Shown here piece after piece: positions 26,204 to 36,302 of a DNA stretch of 64,000 bases. How positions within the stretch are numbered: the stretch's first letter is position 1; each line of letters opens with the position of its first letter. The notes beneath the pieces were generated by a model, which was given only the letters and a program-made list of their open reading frames with translations, searched no databases and was not told the DNA's origin. This DNA is from UBA922 sp964565405 (lineage in GTDB: Bacteria; Patescibacteriota; Patescibacteriia; Magasanikbacterales; UBA922): contig CAZMEW010000002.1 in assembly GCA_964565405.1 (NCBI GenBank), positions 1 through 64,000 on the forward strand, read 5' to 3'. A program made the translations under genes and the position numbers.

Positions 26204-26734
26204 TTATTTGAGTATCGCGGTGATCGTAAAAGGAATATTTTCTTTTCGGGTGAGTTCTCCCTCAGGTATGGTTACTGCTTCAAGGGAGGGCAAACTTTTT
26301 ACCGCCTTCTCACAGCGTGCAAGTGTGTCACGATTCTCGGCAACTCCAGCAAGAGAAAATGTGTGTGAATCGCGATCAAAGATGACCGAACTTACCTCAA
26401 CACCTTCAGGAAGTATATTGAAAATTTCATGAATTCGAGGTGACCAGAGGATAAATTGTTTTTGTATTTCGTCTACAGTCTGGATTTGATTATTAATATC
26501 AACGATGTGTTTTGTATCCGTATGATACGAATTTTTTTGAGAAAGCATACTCACGGTGAGTGCTGCCTGGTAATTGATAAAAAAACTCTGAGCAATAAGT
26601 AGAATTGCTGCGAGAATTGCAACAATTGAAAAAACTAATGCGCATGAAGTCTTGAGGTAAGTAAAAAGTGCAAGTCTTTTTAAATGCGTCTTTTTGGTAT
26701 CTGATAATACGTTGATTCTGACTGGAAACATCAT
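26204..26734 (-). CDS. pilN: Type IV pilus assembly protein PilN-like
   Basis: 176 aa. A cytoplasmic N-terminal segment (MMFPVRINVLS) stands in the place of the conserved PilM-binding motif. Then come one membrane helix (about 30-50) and a periplasmic-type domain with the PilN-like segment ILPEGVEVSSVIFDRDSHTFSL (split here by its strand turn). Position between pilM and pilO supports the call. Confidence 0.8.
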   Translation of the reverse strand: MMFPVRINVLSDTKKTHLKRLALFTYLKTSCALVFSIVAILAAILLIAQSFFINYQAALTVSMLSQKNSYHTDTKHIVDINNQIQTVDEIQKQFILWSPRIHEIFNILPEGVEVSSVIFDRDSHTFSLAGVAENRDTLARCEKAVKSLPSLEAVTIPEGELTRKENIPFTITAILK

Positions 26735-26739
26735 AATAT

Positions 26740-27846
26740 TTAGATGGTATCTCGAGTGGTGAAAGGATTGTCTGCAGCACGAAGGGCAAGGCCGATAGCA
26801 GTGGCGTAGGTAAGTGCTGATGTATTATCCATGGGTGCGTGTGCGGGATCGATTCCTAAATTTTTCCATACATTACCGCGTACACATTCAATAGAGAGGA
26901 GCTTACTGAGAACTTCATCAAGATGTGGAAGGTTGCACGCGCCACCGCACAACACCATACGTGTAATTCGATGGGCGTGTACATTGTGTCCGTAGTATGA
27001 TGAGAAAGTATGTTCAAGCGCGTGTGCAAACTGTGTTACAAATTTGAGAAGAACATTATCCTTCTTTTTACCTTCAGAAATCGAAAGGCCCACTTCTTTT
27101 TTTATTTTTTCAGCGGCAACTACATCCACCTTTTCTGTTTGCATGATTGCATTGGTAAGAATTTCACCTGAGAAGGGGAGTACTGTACTGAATTGTATCA
27201 CGTCTCGATCATAGATTATAACTTGTGTTCGGGTAGATCCAATATCAATGATTGCACGGGCTTCCTCTTTGTATTCTTTGTGTGCTGTGACCATAGACCG
27301 AGCAATGGCGACCTCCTCAATTTCAAGGGCCATAACACCAAGTCCGAGACTCTCAAGTAAATAGGTATAACTATCACCTACACGCTTGGGGATTGCTCCA
27401 ACAAGTATTCGCATGTCAGTCTCAGTAGTTTCTGGTTGCACCACGTGCCAATCGATAGAATAATTTTCAACGTCATCAACAGGAAGATATTGTCCGATGT
27501 ACGGTATAAGATCAGACGATTGGATCGAACCCATCTCGTGTTCTGGAATCGTAATTAACTTGAGAAAACTATGATTTTCAGGAACTGAAGCAACAACCCA
27601 AGGACTCTTGATAGATTTTTCTCCTTTGTTTGATCCTCTGATTAGCTGTTCAATTTTTTTTCGGAGTGCTTCGGGTTGTTCAATAAGTCCATTAACAACC
27701 AATCCGGGTTCAAGAGGGCACATACGCATCGCAACAGGTGCAAACGTGGTACTCCGAAGCTTTTCTACGTTCTTAAGTTGGACCAGTTTTACTGAACGGT
27801 CTCCAATATCAATACCAAATGCATGAGGAAATGGGTGTGAGAGCAT
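26740..27846 (-). CDS. pilM: Type IV pilus assembly ATPase-fold protein PilM
   Basis: 368 aa. Actin-like fold: the first phosphate loop region is AFGIDIGDRSVKLVQL (9-24), the second is AIIDIGSTRTQVIIY (about 193-207), and the adenosine motif is VLCGGACNLPHLDEVLS. The C-terminal SALTYATAIGLALR is typical of PilM. It binds the PilN N-terminus on the cytoplasmic side. Spaced 9 nt from pilC and 5 nt from pilN. Confidence 0.92.
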   Translation of the reverse strand: MLSHPFPHAFGIDIGDRSVKLVQLKNVEKLRSTTFAPVAMRMCPLEPGLVVNGLIEQPEALRKKIEQLIRGSNKGEKSIKSPWVVASVPENHSFLKLITIPEHEMGSIQSSDLIPYIGQYLPVDDVENYSIDWHVVQPETTETDMRILVGAIPKRVGDSYTYLLESLGLGVMALEIEEVAIARSMVTAHKEYKEEARAIIDIGSTRTQVIIYDRDVIQFSTVLPFSGEILTNAIMQTEKVDVVAAEKIKKEVGLSISEGKKKDNVLLKFVTQFAHALEHTFSSYYGHNVHAHRITRMVLCGGACNLPHLDEVLSKLLSIECVRGNVWKNLGIDPAHAPMDNTSALTYATAIGLALRAADNPFTTRDTI

Positions 27847-27855
27847 GTGATGAGT

Positions 27856-28986
27856 CTAAAAAGTTTGAATAAGTGAATACATCGGCATGATAATGGATAC
27901 TGCGATTCCTGCGACTCCAACGCCGAGCAGAATAATAACCACTGGTTCGATAATAGTCGAAAAGTTTTTCATGGTCTTATCTACCTCGTTTGAATAAAAT
28001 GACGCAAGTTCTTGGAGTAAATGATCAATCTCACCAGTTTTTTCTCCAACCATTACCATTTCGGTAACCATGGGTGGAAATAAATTTTCAGAACGTGCAA
28101 GAATATCGGAAAGTTGTTCACCTTTTGATAGTGTCTCAGTCGCTTCCTTGAGAGCTTTTTGGTAACGTACATTTTTGCAAGTTTCACCGGCGATTCTCAC
28201 TGCATCAACGATGGGGATGGTGCTTTTCAAAAGTGAAGAAAGTGTCATGGAAAAACGAGCTAGATTGATTTTTTTGGATATTAAACCAAAAATCGGGAGA
28301 CGGAGAAAAATACCGTGCATAATAAATCGGAAGGATTGATTTTTTTTTAACATAAACAGAAATATCGCCATGGACAGTATCGTCGCTCCTAAAACTAGGA
28401 TGAGGTTGATAGGATTGGAAAGAAAATCGGTTACCGCGATCAGTATCCGAGTAGATAGAGGCAATTCAGCGCCAAATTCATCAAACATCGCGGTAAGTTT
28501 TGGTAATACGAGGGTCACCATGAGAATACCTATAACGATGATCGCACCGACGATTACCGAGGGGTAAATCATGGCACCTTTGACAGTCGAGGTGAGTTCA
28601 TGGCTTTTTTTCATTTGAACAACGACCTGATCGAGCGCGTCCTCAAGCTTTCCTGCAATTTCACCAGATGCAATCATGTTTGTTTGTAGGGGCGGAAAAA
28701 TTTTTGGGTATAATTTGAGACTCTCGCTCAGTTGGTTACCTTTTTCCACATATTGGGTGATATCATGTACGATTGAGGCAAATTTTTTATTTTGAGTTTC
28801 TTTTCCGAGTACATGCAAACCCTCAATGAGTGATAGGCCTGCATGTATCATAGTCCTTAAATGGTCGAGAAAAAAAATCCGATCTACAATTGGGACGTGG
28901 ATAAAGCCGATACGTTTGGGAGGAGATTGTATTTCTACATCTTTCATAAGTGGTTTAGTCTTTGGTGGCGCGAAGAATCTCTTCAA
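27856..28986 (-). CDS. pilC: Type IV pilus inner-membrane platform protein PilC
   Basis: 376 aa in two GspF-type halves. The first cytoplasmic domain includes HAGLSLIEGLHVLG and MIASGEIAGKLEDALDQV; the second copy includes TIPIVDAVRIAGE and MVMVGEKTGEIDHLLQELA. Three membrane helices are seen (about 170-195, 220-240, and the C-terminus). Its start lies inside the end of pilB (32-bp overlap), implying translational coupling. Confidence 0.93.
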   Translation of the reverse strand: MKRFFAPPKTKPLMKDVEIQSPPKRIGFIHVPIVDRIFFLDHLRTMIHAGLSLIEGLHVLGKETQNKKFASIVHDITQYVEKGNQLSESLKLYPKIFPPLQTNMIASGEIAGKLEDALDQVVVQMKKSHELTSTVKGAMIYPSVIVGAIIVIGILMVTLVLPKLTAMFDEFGAELPLSTRILIAVTDFLSNPINLILVLGATILSMAIFLFMLKKNQSFRFIMHGIFLRLPIFGLISKKINLARFSMTLSSLLKSTIPIVDAVRIAGETCKNVRYQKALKEATETLSKGEQLSDILARSENLFPPMVTEMVMVGEKTGEIDHLLQELASFYSNEVDKTMKNFSTIIEPVVIILLGVGVAGIAVSIIMPMYSLIQTF

Positions 28987-30670
28987 TAGTGGTCAGTCCT
29001 TGCTTTGCCTTTATCAATCCGTCCTGGAGTAAGGTGATCATGCCATTTTTAAGAGCATATTCTTTGATTTCTGTCGCATTTGCCTTGGTATTGATAATTT
29101 TTTGGAGTCCAGGATCGATGACCATGACTTCATAGATTCCAATTCTACCCTTATACCCAGAGCCACCGCATTTTTTGCAACCCTTGCCTCGGTAGAACGT
29201 GAAGGATTCCAATGTTTTTTCTGTACTTGAAAGCTTTAAATGTTGTTCTTTGAATAAAGTGGAAAGTTTTGTTTTGTCGATCAAAACATGTAGTTGTTTT
29301 AATTCCTTACTTTCCAGTTTGAATGATTCTTTGCAATTCTGACATATTTTTCTGACTAAGCGCTGAGCAATAATGATGTTTGCAGTGAATGCAACAAGAA
29401 AGGGCGGGATGTCCATGTCAAGAAGACGGGGTAAAGTGGTCGGAGCGTCGTTGGTATGGAGCGTTGAAAGTACGAGGTGTCCAGTCATTGCTGCATGGAT
29501 AGCTATTTCAGCCGTTTCCTTGTCTCGGATTTCTCCCACCATGATAATGTCAGGATCTTGGCGAAGAAATGCTCTGAGACCAGAGGCAAAGGTAAAACCA
29601 GCCTTAGGATTAATCTGGCTCTGATTGATACCACTAACGTGATACTCGATCGGATCCTCAATCGTGCAGATATTCACATCAGGTTGATTGAGCATGCCGA
29701 GAATAGAGTACAAGGTAGTCGTTTTTCCAGAACCCGTAGGACCAGTGACGAGAACCATACCGTGTGGTTTTTCAATCGCTTCCTCTACCAATTCTTTAAC
29801 TCCTGGGAGAAAGCCGAGTTCATCGAGAGTGAGAGCCTTCTGCCCCTCATGCAACAAACGCATAACAATTTTTTCTCCATCGTATACAGGAATAATAGAT
29901 ACCCGAAAAGAAAGTGTTTCACCTTGTACTGAAATTTTGAATCGTCCGTCTTGCGGAACCATATGTTCATCAATTTTCAGATTTGAGAGAATTTTAATTC
30001 GAGCAACAATACCACTTTGGACTGCTTTGGGTAAATGCATCATCTCACGCAAGATTCCATCAATACGAAAGCGCACCACTACATCCAATTCAGTTGGTTC
30101 AATGTGTATATCACTTGAATTTTCAAAAACCGAGTGTTCGAGGACTGTATTGACGATATTGATAATAGGGAGCTCTTCGGCTGCTTTCTTCAAATCAGTG
30201 GGCTCTGAATGTGAAAGCGGTTGACTAAGTTCTTGTTTTAAATCAGAGTGATATTTACGCAGCGATTCTTTGATTTCTCGAGGAATAGTGATAAATATTT
30301 CAATATCCTTTCTAGTTTTTCTTCGGATAAATTCAATGGTCTGAACATCGGTTGGATCAGTCAAAGCAATCTTGAGTGAAGAATCAGTTTTTTCAAACGC
30401 AATAATATGGTGTGCTTCTGCAAAGGCTTCAGGTAGTTCATACAATGTTTCCTCAGGGATGTCGCGTCCTTTAAGAGAAATTCGCGAAACACCGTACTCA
30501 TTAGCAATTGCATCATAGAGAGTATCTTCTTTGACAACATTTTTTTCGACTAGGTGAGTTTCAAGATCTTTACCACGATTGCGTGCGTCTTCAAGATAGG
30601 TCTCAATCTGAGAATCAGAAAGTTTGAATTTTTTTACAAGAATTTTTTTGAATTCTTCCAATGGTAACAT
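28955..30670 (-). CDS. pilB: Type IV pilus extension ATPase PilB
   Basis: 571 aa. An N-terminal GspE/MshEN domain (1-150) precedes the motor domain, with Walker A GPTGSGKTTTLYS (about 333-345), Walker B and His-box region (DIIMVGEIRDKETAEIA), and a tetracysteine zinc site (CQNC and CKKC). It drives pilus polymerisation. It is the first gene of a seven-gene run (pilB, C, M, N, O, small membrane protein, methyltransferase). No retraction ATPase pilT is visible in the window. Confidence 0.94.
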   Translation of the reverse strand: MLPLEEFKKILVKKFKLSDSQIETYLEDARNRGKDLETHLVEKNVVKEDTLYDAIANEYGVSRISLKGRDIPEETLYELPEAFAEAHHIIAFEKTDSSLKIALTDPTDVQTIEFIRRKTRKDIEIFITIPREIKESLRKYHSDLKQELSQPLSHSEPTDLKKAAEELPIINIVNTVLEHSVFENSSDIHIEPTELDVVVRFRIDGILREMMHLPKAVQSGIVARIKILSNLKIDEHMVPQDGRFKISVQGETLSFRVSIIPVYDGEKIVMRLLHEGQKALTLDELGFLPGVKELVEEAIEKPHGMVLVTGPTGSGKTTTLYSILGMLNQPDVNICTIEDPIEYHVSGINQSQINPKAGFTFASGLRAFLRQDPDIIMVGEIRDKETAEIAIHAAMTGHLVLSTLHTNDAPTTLPRLLDMDIPPFLVAFTANIIIAQRLVRKICQNCKESFKLESKELKQLHVLIDKTKLSTLFKEQHLKLSSTEKTLESFTFYRGKGCKKCGGSGYKGRIGIYEVMVIDPGLQKIINTKANATEIKEYALKNGMITLLQDGLIKAKQGLTTIEEILRATKD

Positions 30671-30829
30671 AAGAAAATGAGTTGAAGCTCAAGTAATCAG
30701 TGCATAGTATAGCATATTTGAAAATCAAAAGGAAAAATCAAAAGTCAAAACAAAACGTCGATTTATTTTTTAACTAGTGTGTATTAGTTTTTTACATTTT
30801 TAGGCGCACCTTTTCCTTTATAGGCTGTA

Positions 30830-30858
30830 TTGACAAAATTAAAATCTACTGCTATAGT
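30830..30858 (+). promoter_or_regulatory. rpsF operon promoter
   Basis: TTGACA (30830-30835), 17-bp spacer, TATAGT (30853-30858), about 75 nt before rpsF. Confidence 0.85.
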
Positions 30859-30933
30859 ATGCGCGGTCGTTTAATTGGTGTTACGAGTATCTAAAATTAT
30901 TTAATTTAACGTGTATTTGAAAGGTAAAAAGTT

Positions 30934-31464
30934 ATGAAAAAGTACGAGATATTGTGTGTGCTTCCAGGAACGCTCGCTGAAAGCGAAGTGTCCCCAATAG
31001 CTACACAAATCGAAGAACAAATCAAAGCGCATGGTGCTGAAGAAGTCACCAAGAATGATTTAGGAAAAAGCAGACTCGCATATCCGATAGAGCATATCCG
31101 ATATGGGTATTTTGAGTTTTTTACCGCGCTCATTGCGCCAGAAAAGGTACAAGCTCTTGAACGAGGAATCAGACTTCTCGGTGGCATTCTCCGGGTAAGT
31201 ATCCAGGTGTATAACCCAAAACAGAAAGCTGCAATTTCTCTTGCTCTTGATCCAACAGCACTCAGCGCTCCTCAGAAAAGTGAAGAGGGTGGAAAGCCAG
31301 CTCGATCAAGCGAGCGCGGTTCATTCAGAAAAGAAGTTAAAGAACGCACTGAAGTAGCGGTACCTGAAGAGACAAAAGAGAAGGTCGTGGCTCCAAGCCT
31401 CAATCTAGAAAATATTGGAGAAAAACTTGATGAGATATTGCAGAAAGATATTGATAATGTATAA
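30934..31464 (+). CDS. rpsF: 30S ribosomal protein S6
   Basis: 176 aa. The first about 100 residues are S6 (KKYEILCVLPGTLAESEV, then KSRLAYPIEHIRYGYFEFF). The following about 75 residues are a charged, Lys/Glu-rich extension ending in a predicted helix (GEKLDEILQKDIDNV). The standard S6 is 95-135 aa, so this is a long version. AAAGGT precedes the ATG. First gene of the rpsF-ssb-rpsR operon. Confidence 0.93.
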   Translation: MKKYEILCVLPGTLAESEVSPIATQIEEQIKAHGAEEVTKNDLGKSRLAYPIEHIRYGYFEFFTALIAPEKVQALERGIRLLGGILRVSIQVYNPKQKAAISLALDPTALSAPQKSEEGGKPARSSERGSFRKEVKERTEVAVPEETKEKVVAPSLNLENIGEKLDEILQKDIDNV

Positions 31465-31536
31465 TGGCAATATTATTCATATACTGCGTCTGCCTGACGT
31501 AAAGGGGGGTATGCGCAATAACTAAATAAAGCTCAT

Positions 31537-31986
31537 ATGGATCTCAATCGAGCAATGATCCTGGGTCGTCTTACTCGAGACCCTGAGGTCAAAAGTACGC
31601 CTTCAGGGCAAAGTGTGGCAAATATCGGCGTTGCAACGAGTCGTGTCTGGAAGGACGCAGGCGGTACACGCCAGGAACGTCCCGAATATCACAATGTGGT
31701 ATTGTGGGGGAAACTTGCGGATATTGCTGGTCAGTACTTGGGGAAAGGACGCCGCGTGTACATCGAAGGGCGACTTGAAACCCGAGATTGGACAGGGCAA
31801 GATGGAGTAAAGCGATATCGGACTGAAATTATCGCAGAGAACCTAATCATGCTTGACGCTCCACGAGGAGGAAATGCATCGGGAGAAAACTTTGGAAGTT
31901 CACGAGATGAAGACCGAAGCCATACAGCCGCACCTTCAACGGCTGCGCCAGATGACGAGATAAAAGTAGAAGATATTCCGTTTTAA
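31537..31986 (+). CDS. ssb: Single-stranded DNA-binding protein
   Basis: 149 aa. OB fold in the first 105 residues (NRAMILGRLTRDPEV, ARGK-type WKDAGG, YHNVVLWGKLADIAGQYLGK), a flexible Gly/Ser/Asp tail and an acidic tip ending DDEIKVEDIPF, which fits the SSB partner-binding tail. Between rpsF and rpsR as in many bacteria. Confidence 0.95.
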   Translation: MDLNRAMILGRLTRDPEVKSTPSGQSVANIGVATSRVWKDAGGTRQERPEYHNVVLWGKLADIAGQYLGKGRRVYIEGRLETRDWTGQDGVKRYRTEIIAENLIMLDAPRGGNASGENFGSSRDEDRSHTAAPSTAAPDDEIKVEDIPF

Positions 31987-32001
31987 ATCATGAATTAATG
32001 T

Positions 32002-32235
32002 ATGAAAACAGTGAAGAATCAAACGCAGAAAAAACAAAAACAATGTTATTTCTGTATCAATAAAGAAAAGCAAATCGATTATAAGGACAATGAAGGGTTG
32101 AGACGTTTCACCTCTTCATATATGAAGATACAACCTCGAAGACGCAGTGGACTCTGTGCCAAACATCAGCGACATATTGCGAGAGCTATCAAGCAGGCTC
32201 GTATCGCAGGACTGCTCGCTTTTGTACCAAAATAA
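32002..32235 (+). CDS. rpsR: 30S ribosomal protein S18
   Basis: 77 aa. The S18 pattern is complete: CYFCINKEKQIDYKDNEGLRR, then YMKIQPRRRSGLCAKHQR, then IARAIKQARIAGLLAFV. The cysteines at about residues 14, 17 and 52 plus a histidine could bind zinc. A strong hairpin with Ts follows. Confidence 0.95.
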   Translation: MKTVKNQTQKKQKQCYFCINKEKQIDYKDNEGLRRFTSSYMKIQPRRRSGLCAKHQRHIARAIKQARIAGLLAFVPK

Positions 32236-32255
32236 ATTTTTTCGAACACAGATAA

Positions 32256-32286
32256 AAAACATCCGAGTATATCGGATGTTTTTTAT
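32256..32286 (+). terminator. rpsF-ssb-rpsR terminator
   Basis: AAAAACATCCGA / TCGGATGTTTTTT hairpin at 32256-32286. Confidence 0.8.
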
Positions 32287-32395
32287 TGTAGATTAATAAT
32301 AATCAAAATATGGTATACTATTAAAAATAAAATTGTACAAAAACTTGTTGATATTAAAACAAAATTCAGAGCCAACAAAAGATAATATTTTTTGA

Positions 32396-34168
32396 ATGAG
32401 AAGAATAGTAAGAAACACAGGGTTTACTCTGATTGAAGCCGTAATCGCAATCGGTATTTTTGCTATTTTTGTGACGGGAATCTACGGGAGTATACAACTG
32501 AGTTTTTCATTGGTTTACCATTCTCGTGTGAGGATTCTGGGTACAGCCCTTTTAAACGAACAAATGGAGATTGTACATAACGCACCGTTTGATAGTATCG
32601 GTATTGTCAATGGGAGTCCTGCGGGTATATTCGAGTATGTGACAACCACCGAGAGAAATGGAGTAAAATTTGAAATTACACGCACGATACGTAATGTTGA
32701 TGATCCATTTGATGGCACCATTGGAGGTTCTCCTGCAGATACAGCGCCAAATGACTATAAATTTGTACAAATTGAAGTACGGTGTACCTCTTGTGGACAG
32801 GTACAACCGCTTTCAATGTACACCTACATTGCCCCCAAATATTTGGAAGGAAATCTTAATCATGGAGCACTGTTTGTGCATGTAATAGACGCATATGGCG
32901 CTGCAGTATCAAATGCGTCTGTTACTATAATTGCAACCAGTACAAATCCTACATACAATTTTACCGATACGACTGATGTAAATGGTTATTTGCGTATTTA
33001 TGATCTGGCAACTGGGACCGCAAAATATTTTATACAGACTACGAAGAGTGGTTATACCGTGGATAGGACATACGCACCTAGCTCCACGAATCCGAATCCG
33101 AGTACTCCTCATATCACTATTATTAAGCAGGCCGTTAGTAATTTGACTCTAACGATTGATCAGACTTCAACACTATCACTCACTACAAAAAATAATCAGT
33201 GTACGCCAGTAGCTGGAGTGCCAGTCCAGATAAAAGGAAGTAGACTTATCGGGACAAACCCGAGCGTATATCTAATAAATGAAAATTACACAACAAATGT
33301 ACTAGGACAAACCGGTATACTGGATGTGCCGTGGGATAGTTATGGTATGAGTGTTACGGGCTATGACTTGATTGGGACAATTCCTGATGTGCCGATGTCC
33401 ATCCTACCTGGATCGTCGCAAGTTGGTGATTTGATTATAGGACCAAATACCACCCGATCACTAGTGGTAATGGCAAAAAATCAGGGGGCTCCAATCGCTG
33501 GAGCAACAGTAACGATAACTGGGCCAAATAATTTTTCATTGATACAGAAAACCGGGGTTGGAAGTATTGCGCAAACCGATTGGTCACTCGGACCAGATAA
33601 CGATGTATTTGGAGCAGGGCAGGGGTATAGTAGTGGAAGTGGTGTGGATCCATATACGAGTGCAGGAAATGTGACACTTGCAAAGAATGGTAGTGTGTAT
33701 GTATCAAGTGGTTATCTTGAGTCTTCAACGATTGATACAGGTGAGAATCCACACTATGTTATATGGTCATGGAATCCTATCGCACAATCACCCTCGACAA
33801 CGCTTCGTGTGCAGATTGCTACTAGTCCTTCGAGTACGGGACAAACGTGGAATTTTGTAGGACCCGATGGTACAAGTGCAACATATTTTACCGAAAACGA
33901 CGTGACCATTTCTGGTGAACATGAGGGTGAGCAGTATATGAGATATCGAGTGTATCTTGATACGATCGATTCTTCCGTATCGCCGGTACTCTCTGATTTG
34001 ACTCTTGTATACACAAATGCGTGTACTCCTCCAGGCCAGGTATATGCTGGTGGGTTAGCAGCAGGACAATACACGGTTCACATACATGCTGATGGCTTCC
34101 AGGATCATGAAGATACACTCGATGTAACGGGAGACCATTTCATAATAGCCGACCTAACTGCACTATGA
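32396..34168 (+). CDS. Large prepilin-like protein with beta-rich ectodomain
   Basis: 590 aa. The N-terminus RNTGFTLIEAVIAIGIFAIF is a class III prepilin signal (cleavage after Gly, Phe+1, Glu+5) fused to the pilin membrane helix. After the pilin-like head comes a long beta-rich ectodomain: carboxypeptidase-regulatory or Cna-B-like repeats (DAYGAAVSNASVTIIATST, and QGAPIAGATVTITGPNN) and a Lamin-like or discoidin-like strand region. Such size suggests a minor tip pilin or adhesin rather than a major pilin. It overlaps the next gene by 4 nt (ATGA). Confidence 0.82.
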   Translation: MRRIVRNTGFTLIEAVIAIGIFAIFVTGIYGSIQLSFSLVYHSRVRILGTALLNEQMEIVHNAPFDSIGIVNGSPAGIFEYVTTTERNGVKFEITRTIRNVDDPFDGTIGGSPADTAPNDYKFVQIEVRCTSCGQVQPLSMYTYIAPKYLEGNLNHGALFVHVIDAYGAAVSNASVTIIATSTNPTYNFTDTTDVNGYLRIYDLATGTAKYFIQTTKSGYTVDRTYAPSSTNPNPSTPHITIIKQAVSNLTLTIDQTSTLSLTTKNNQCTPVAGVPVQIKGSRLIGTNPSVYLINENYTTNVLGQTGILDVPWDSYGMSVTGYDLIGTIPDVPMSILPGSSQVGDLIIGPNTTRSLVVMAKNQGAPIAGATVTITGPNNFSLIQKTGVGSIAQTDWSLGPDNDVFGAGQGYSSGSGVDPYTSAGNVTLAKNGSVYVSSGYLESSTIDTGENPHYVIWSWNPIAQSPSTTLRVQIATSPSSTGQTWNFVGPDGTSATYFTENDVTISGEHEGEQYMRYRVYLDTIDSSVSPVLSDLTLVYTNACTPPGQVYAGGLAAGQYTVHIHADGFQDHEDTLDVTGDHFIIADLTAL

Positions 34169-34788
34169 AATTTTTTATACAAAAAATTAGTGGTATAAGG
34201 GGTGCGTCATTGTTGGAAGCAGTTGTAGTATTAGGTATAACGACCATTGTCACATTGGCCGCAACATCTTTTATTATTTTGAGTTTTCGAAATCAGCGTG
34301 TAATCAATGATCAGCTATTTGGACAAAAGGAAGCGCGGCGAATTGTAGCTGAAATTGTGAATACTGCACGCACCGCCGAATCATCAAGCATCGGTTCATA
34401 TGCAATTGCAGAGGCGACTACCTCATCGTTAACCATTTATGCAAACATCGATACGGATAGTTTGCGTGAACGAGTACATTATTGGGTTTCAGGCACTGAT
34501 CTCAAGCGGGGTATTTTGAAACCCAGTGGTAATCCACTTGCATATACAGGCGCTGAGCAGGTAACTGTATTGGCACATGATGTACAGAATATCTCTCGAG
34601 GAATTGCAACGTTTCAGTATTTTACTGAAAGCTACACAGGAAGCGGATCGGCAATGACGGTACCCATTACGATTCCAAATGTGCGTATGATAAAAGTGAT
34701 GGTTGAAATCGAGAAAGATGTTACCAAGAGTCCGGTTCCCTTGCGAGTTGAGTCGTTAATTCATATACGGAATCTGAAGACCAATTAG
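34165..34788 (+). CDS. Prepilin-like minor pilin (PilW/PilJ-like position)
   Basis: 207 aa. N-terminal GIRGASLLEAVVVLGITTIV has a Gly-Ala-Ser-Leu-Leu-Glu prepilin-type cleavage site with Glu at +5, followed by the pilin helix. The rest is a small globular domain. Start overlaps the stop of the preceding gene. Gene order (two prepilins then a PilX-like protein) matches minor-pilin operons. Confidence 0.75.
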   Translation: MKFFIQKISGIRGASLLEAVVVLGITTIVTLAATSFIILSFRNQRVINDQLFGQKEARRIVAEIVNTARTAESSSIGSYAIAEATTSSLTIYANIDTDSLRERVHYWVSGTDLKRGILKPSGNPLAYTGAEQVTVLAHDVQNISRGIATFQYFTESYTGSGSAMTVPITIPNVRMIKVMVEIEKDVTKSPVPLRVESLIHIRNLKTN

Positions 34789-34792
34789 TATT

Positions 34793-36196
34793 ATGATGAA
34801 AAGTCATCTAGAAAGAAGAAAATATCCGGGCAATACACTACTCATTGTAATGGTATTCGGTACCGTAGCATTCGTATTAATGGTACTTGGTGTCTTAAGT
34901 TATGCACTTTTTGAACATAAAATTTCAATGGAAGTCTATCGTCGTGATGTAGCCTTTCACATTGGTGAAGCAGGGATAAATTATTATCGCTGGCACCTGG
35001 CGCACAATCCAACTGATTTTGCTGATGGCACAGGACAAGTCGGACAGACGTATACACACACACTGACAGATAAATTTGACGTTCCAGTTGGAACCTATGC
35101 AATCGGTATCTCATCCCCATTACCAAATTCCTCAGTTATCGCGGTCGCGTCTACTGGGACAGTACTTTCTTCCCCTAATGCAAATCGAACGCTCAAGGTC
35201 CGTCTGGGTTTTCCATCATTCACAGATAGTGCATTCATTGAAAATGTAGATATGGAATTTAGTGCAACAACACAGGTGCACGGTGATGTAATGTCAAACG
35301 GCGGCATACGTTTTGATGGGATAACCGATTCCTGGCTCAGGAGTGCGAAAACCACTTACAATTATCAAGGAGTAACCAAAAACGGCATATGGGGAATTGG
35401 AGGGCCGACATATTATTGGCAATTTCCCGTTCCTACTGCCGATTTTGCTTCAGTGTCTGCAGATCTTGCTGAAGTCAAAGCTGCAGCACAGAGCGGTGGA
35501 AAATATTTACTCTCTTCAGGAAAAGAAGGATATCAAATCGTATTTAATAATACACAATATACGGTGTATAAGGTAAATACGAGAGATTGTTATTATGGTG
35601 AAGGATCGTGGAGGCGAAATTGGCAAGGATGGTATTGGAATGGAACAACCTATTGTTATGATGTGGGAACCCGATCCTTAGTCGGAACGTATACACTCCC
35701 AGCGAATGGGACGATGTTTATTGAGGATAATACCTGGCTTGAGGGAACAGTAGATGGGCGTATCACCATTGGGGTGGGGAATTTTCCAGTACCATCGGAT
35801 TATAAAGAGGTATTTATTTCAAATAATCTACTACAAAAACAAAAATCAAGTGACGATGTTATTGGCATTATAGCGCAAGGTGACATCATCATACCCTACG
35901 AAGCTCCAAGTACAATGGAGGTTGATGCAGCCGCGCTCTCACAGTATGCAAAGATTTTTACTCCTTATTATAATCCGAATGAACATGCGGGAGCTCTCAA
36001 GAATTCTCTCACTTTCTTTGGTTCACAAATTTCTTACTCAGGTGGGGGATGGAAATATGTCACGGGACAAGGAACTGTAGTATCAGGATATTATAATACC
36101 AATCATGTGTATGATGGGAATTTGAAATATTATCCACCACCAGGGTTTCCTGTTGGATCAACATATGAATTGATCAGTTGGGAAGAAGTGAAGTAG
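34793..36196 (+). CDS. PilX-like pilus accessory protein
   Basis: 467 aa. The N-terminal helix (GNTLLIVMVFGTVAFVLMVL, residues 13-32) precedes FHIGEAGINYYRWHLAHN, a pattern of PilX N-terminal regions. A long ectodomain follows, rich in Gly, Tyr and Trp, with a cysteine pair (RDCYYGEGS and TTYCYDVG). Third gene of the minor-pilin run (4-nt gap). A role in the pilus tip is inferred from context. Confidence 0.7.
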   Translation: MMKSHLERRKYPGNTLLIVMVFGTVAFVLMVLGVLSYALFEHKISMEVYRRDVAFHIGEAGINYYRWHLAHNPTDFADGTGQVGQTYTHTLTDKFDVPVGTYAIGISSPLPNSSVIAVASTGTVLSSPNANRTLKVRLGFPSFTDSAFIENVDMEFSATTQVHGDVMSNGGIRFDGITDSWLRSAKTTYNYQGVTKNGIWGIGGPTYYWQFPVPTADFASVSADLAEVKAAAQSGGKYLLSSGKEGYQIVFNNTQYTVYKVNTRDCYYGEGSWRRNWQGWYWNGTTYCYDVGTRSLVGTYTLPANGTMFIEDNTWLEGTVDGRITIGVGNFPVPSDYKEVFISNNLLQKQKSSDDVIGIIAQGDIIIPYEAPSTMEVDAAALSQYAKIFTPYYNPNEHAGALKNSLTFFGSQISYSGGGWKYVTGQGTVVSGYYNTNHVYDGNLKYYPPPGFPVGSTYELISWEEVK

Positions 36197-36302
36197 GAGA
36201 AAGTAAAATTACTGTTACTTTTCAATTTTTATTTTTCATTTACCTTCACATTGTGTTATACTATTGTGTAATCGTATCGTTTATTTTTCCTCAAAATATT
36301 CT

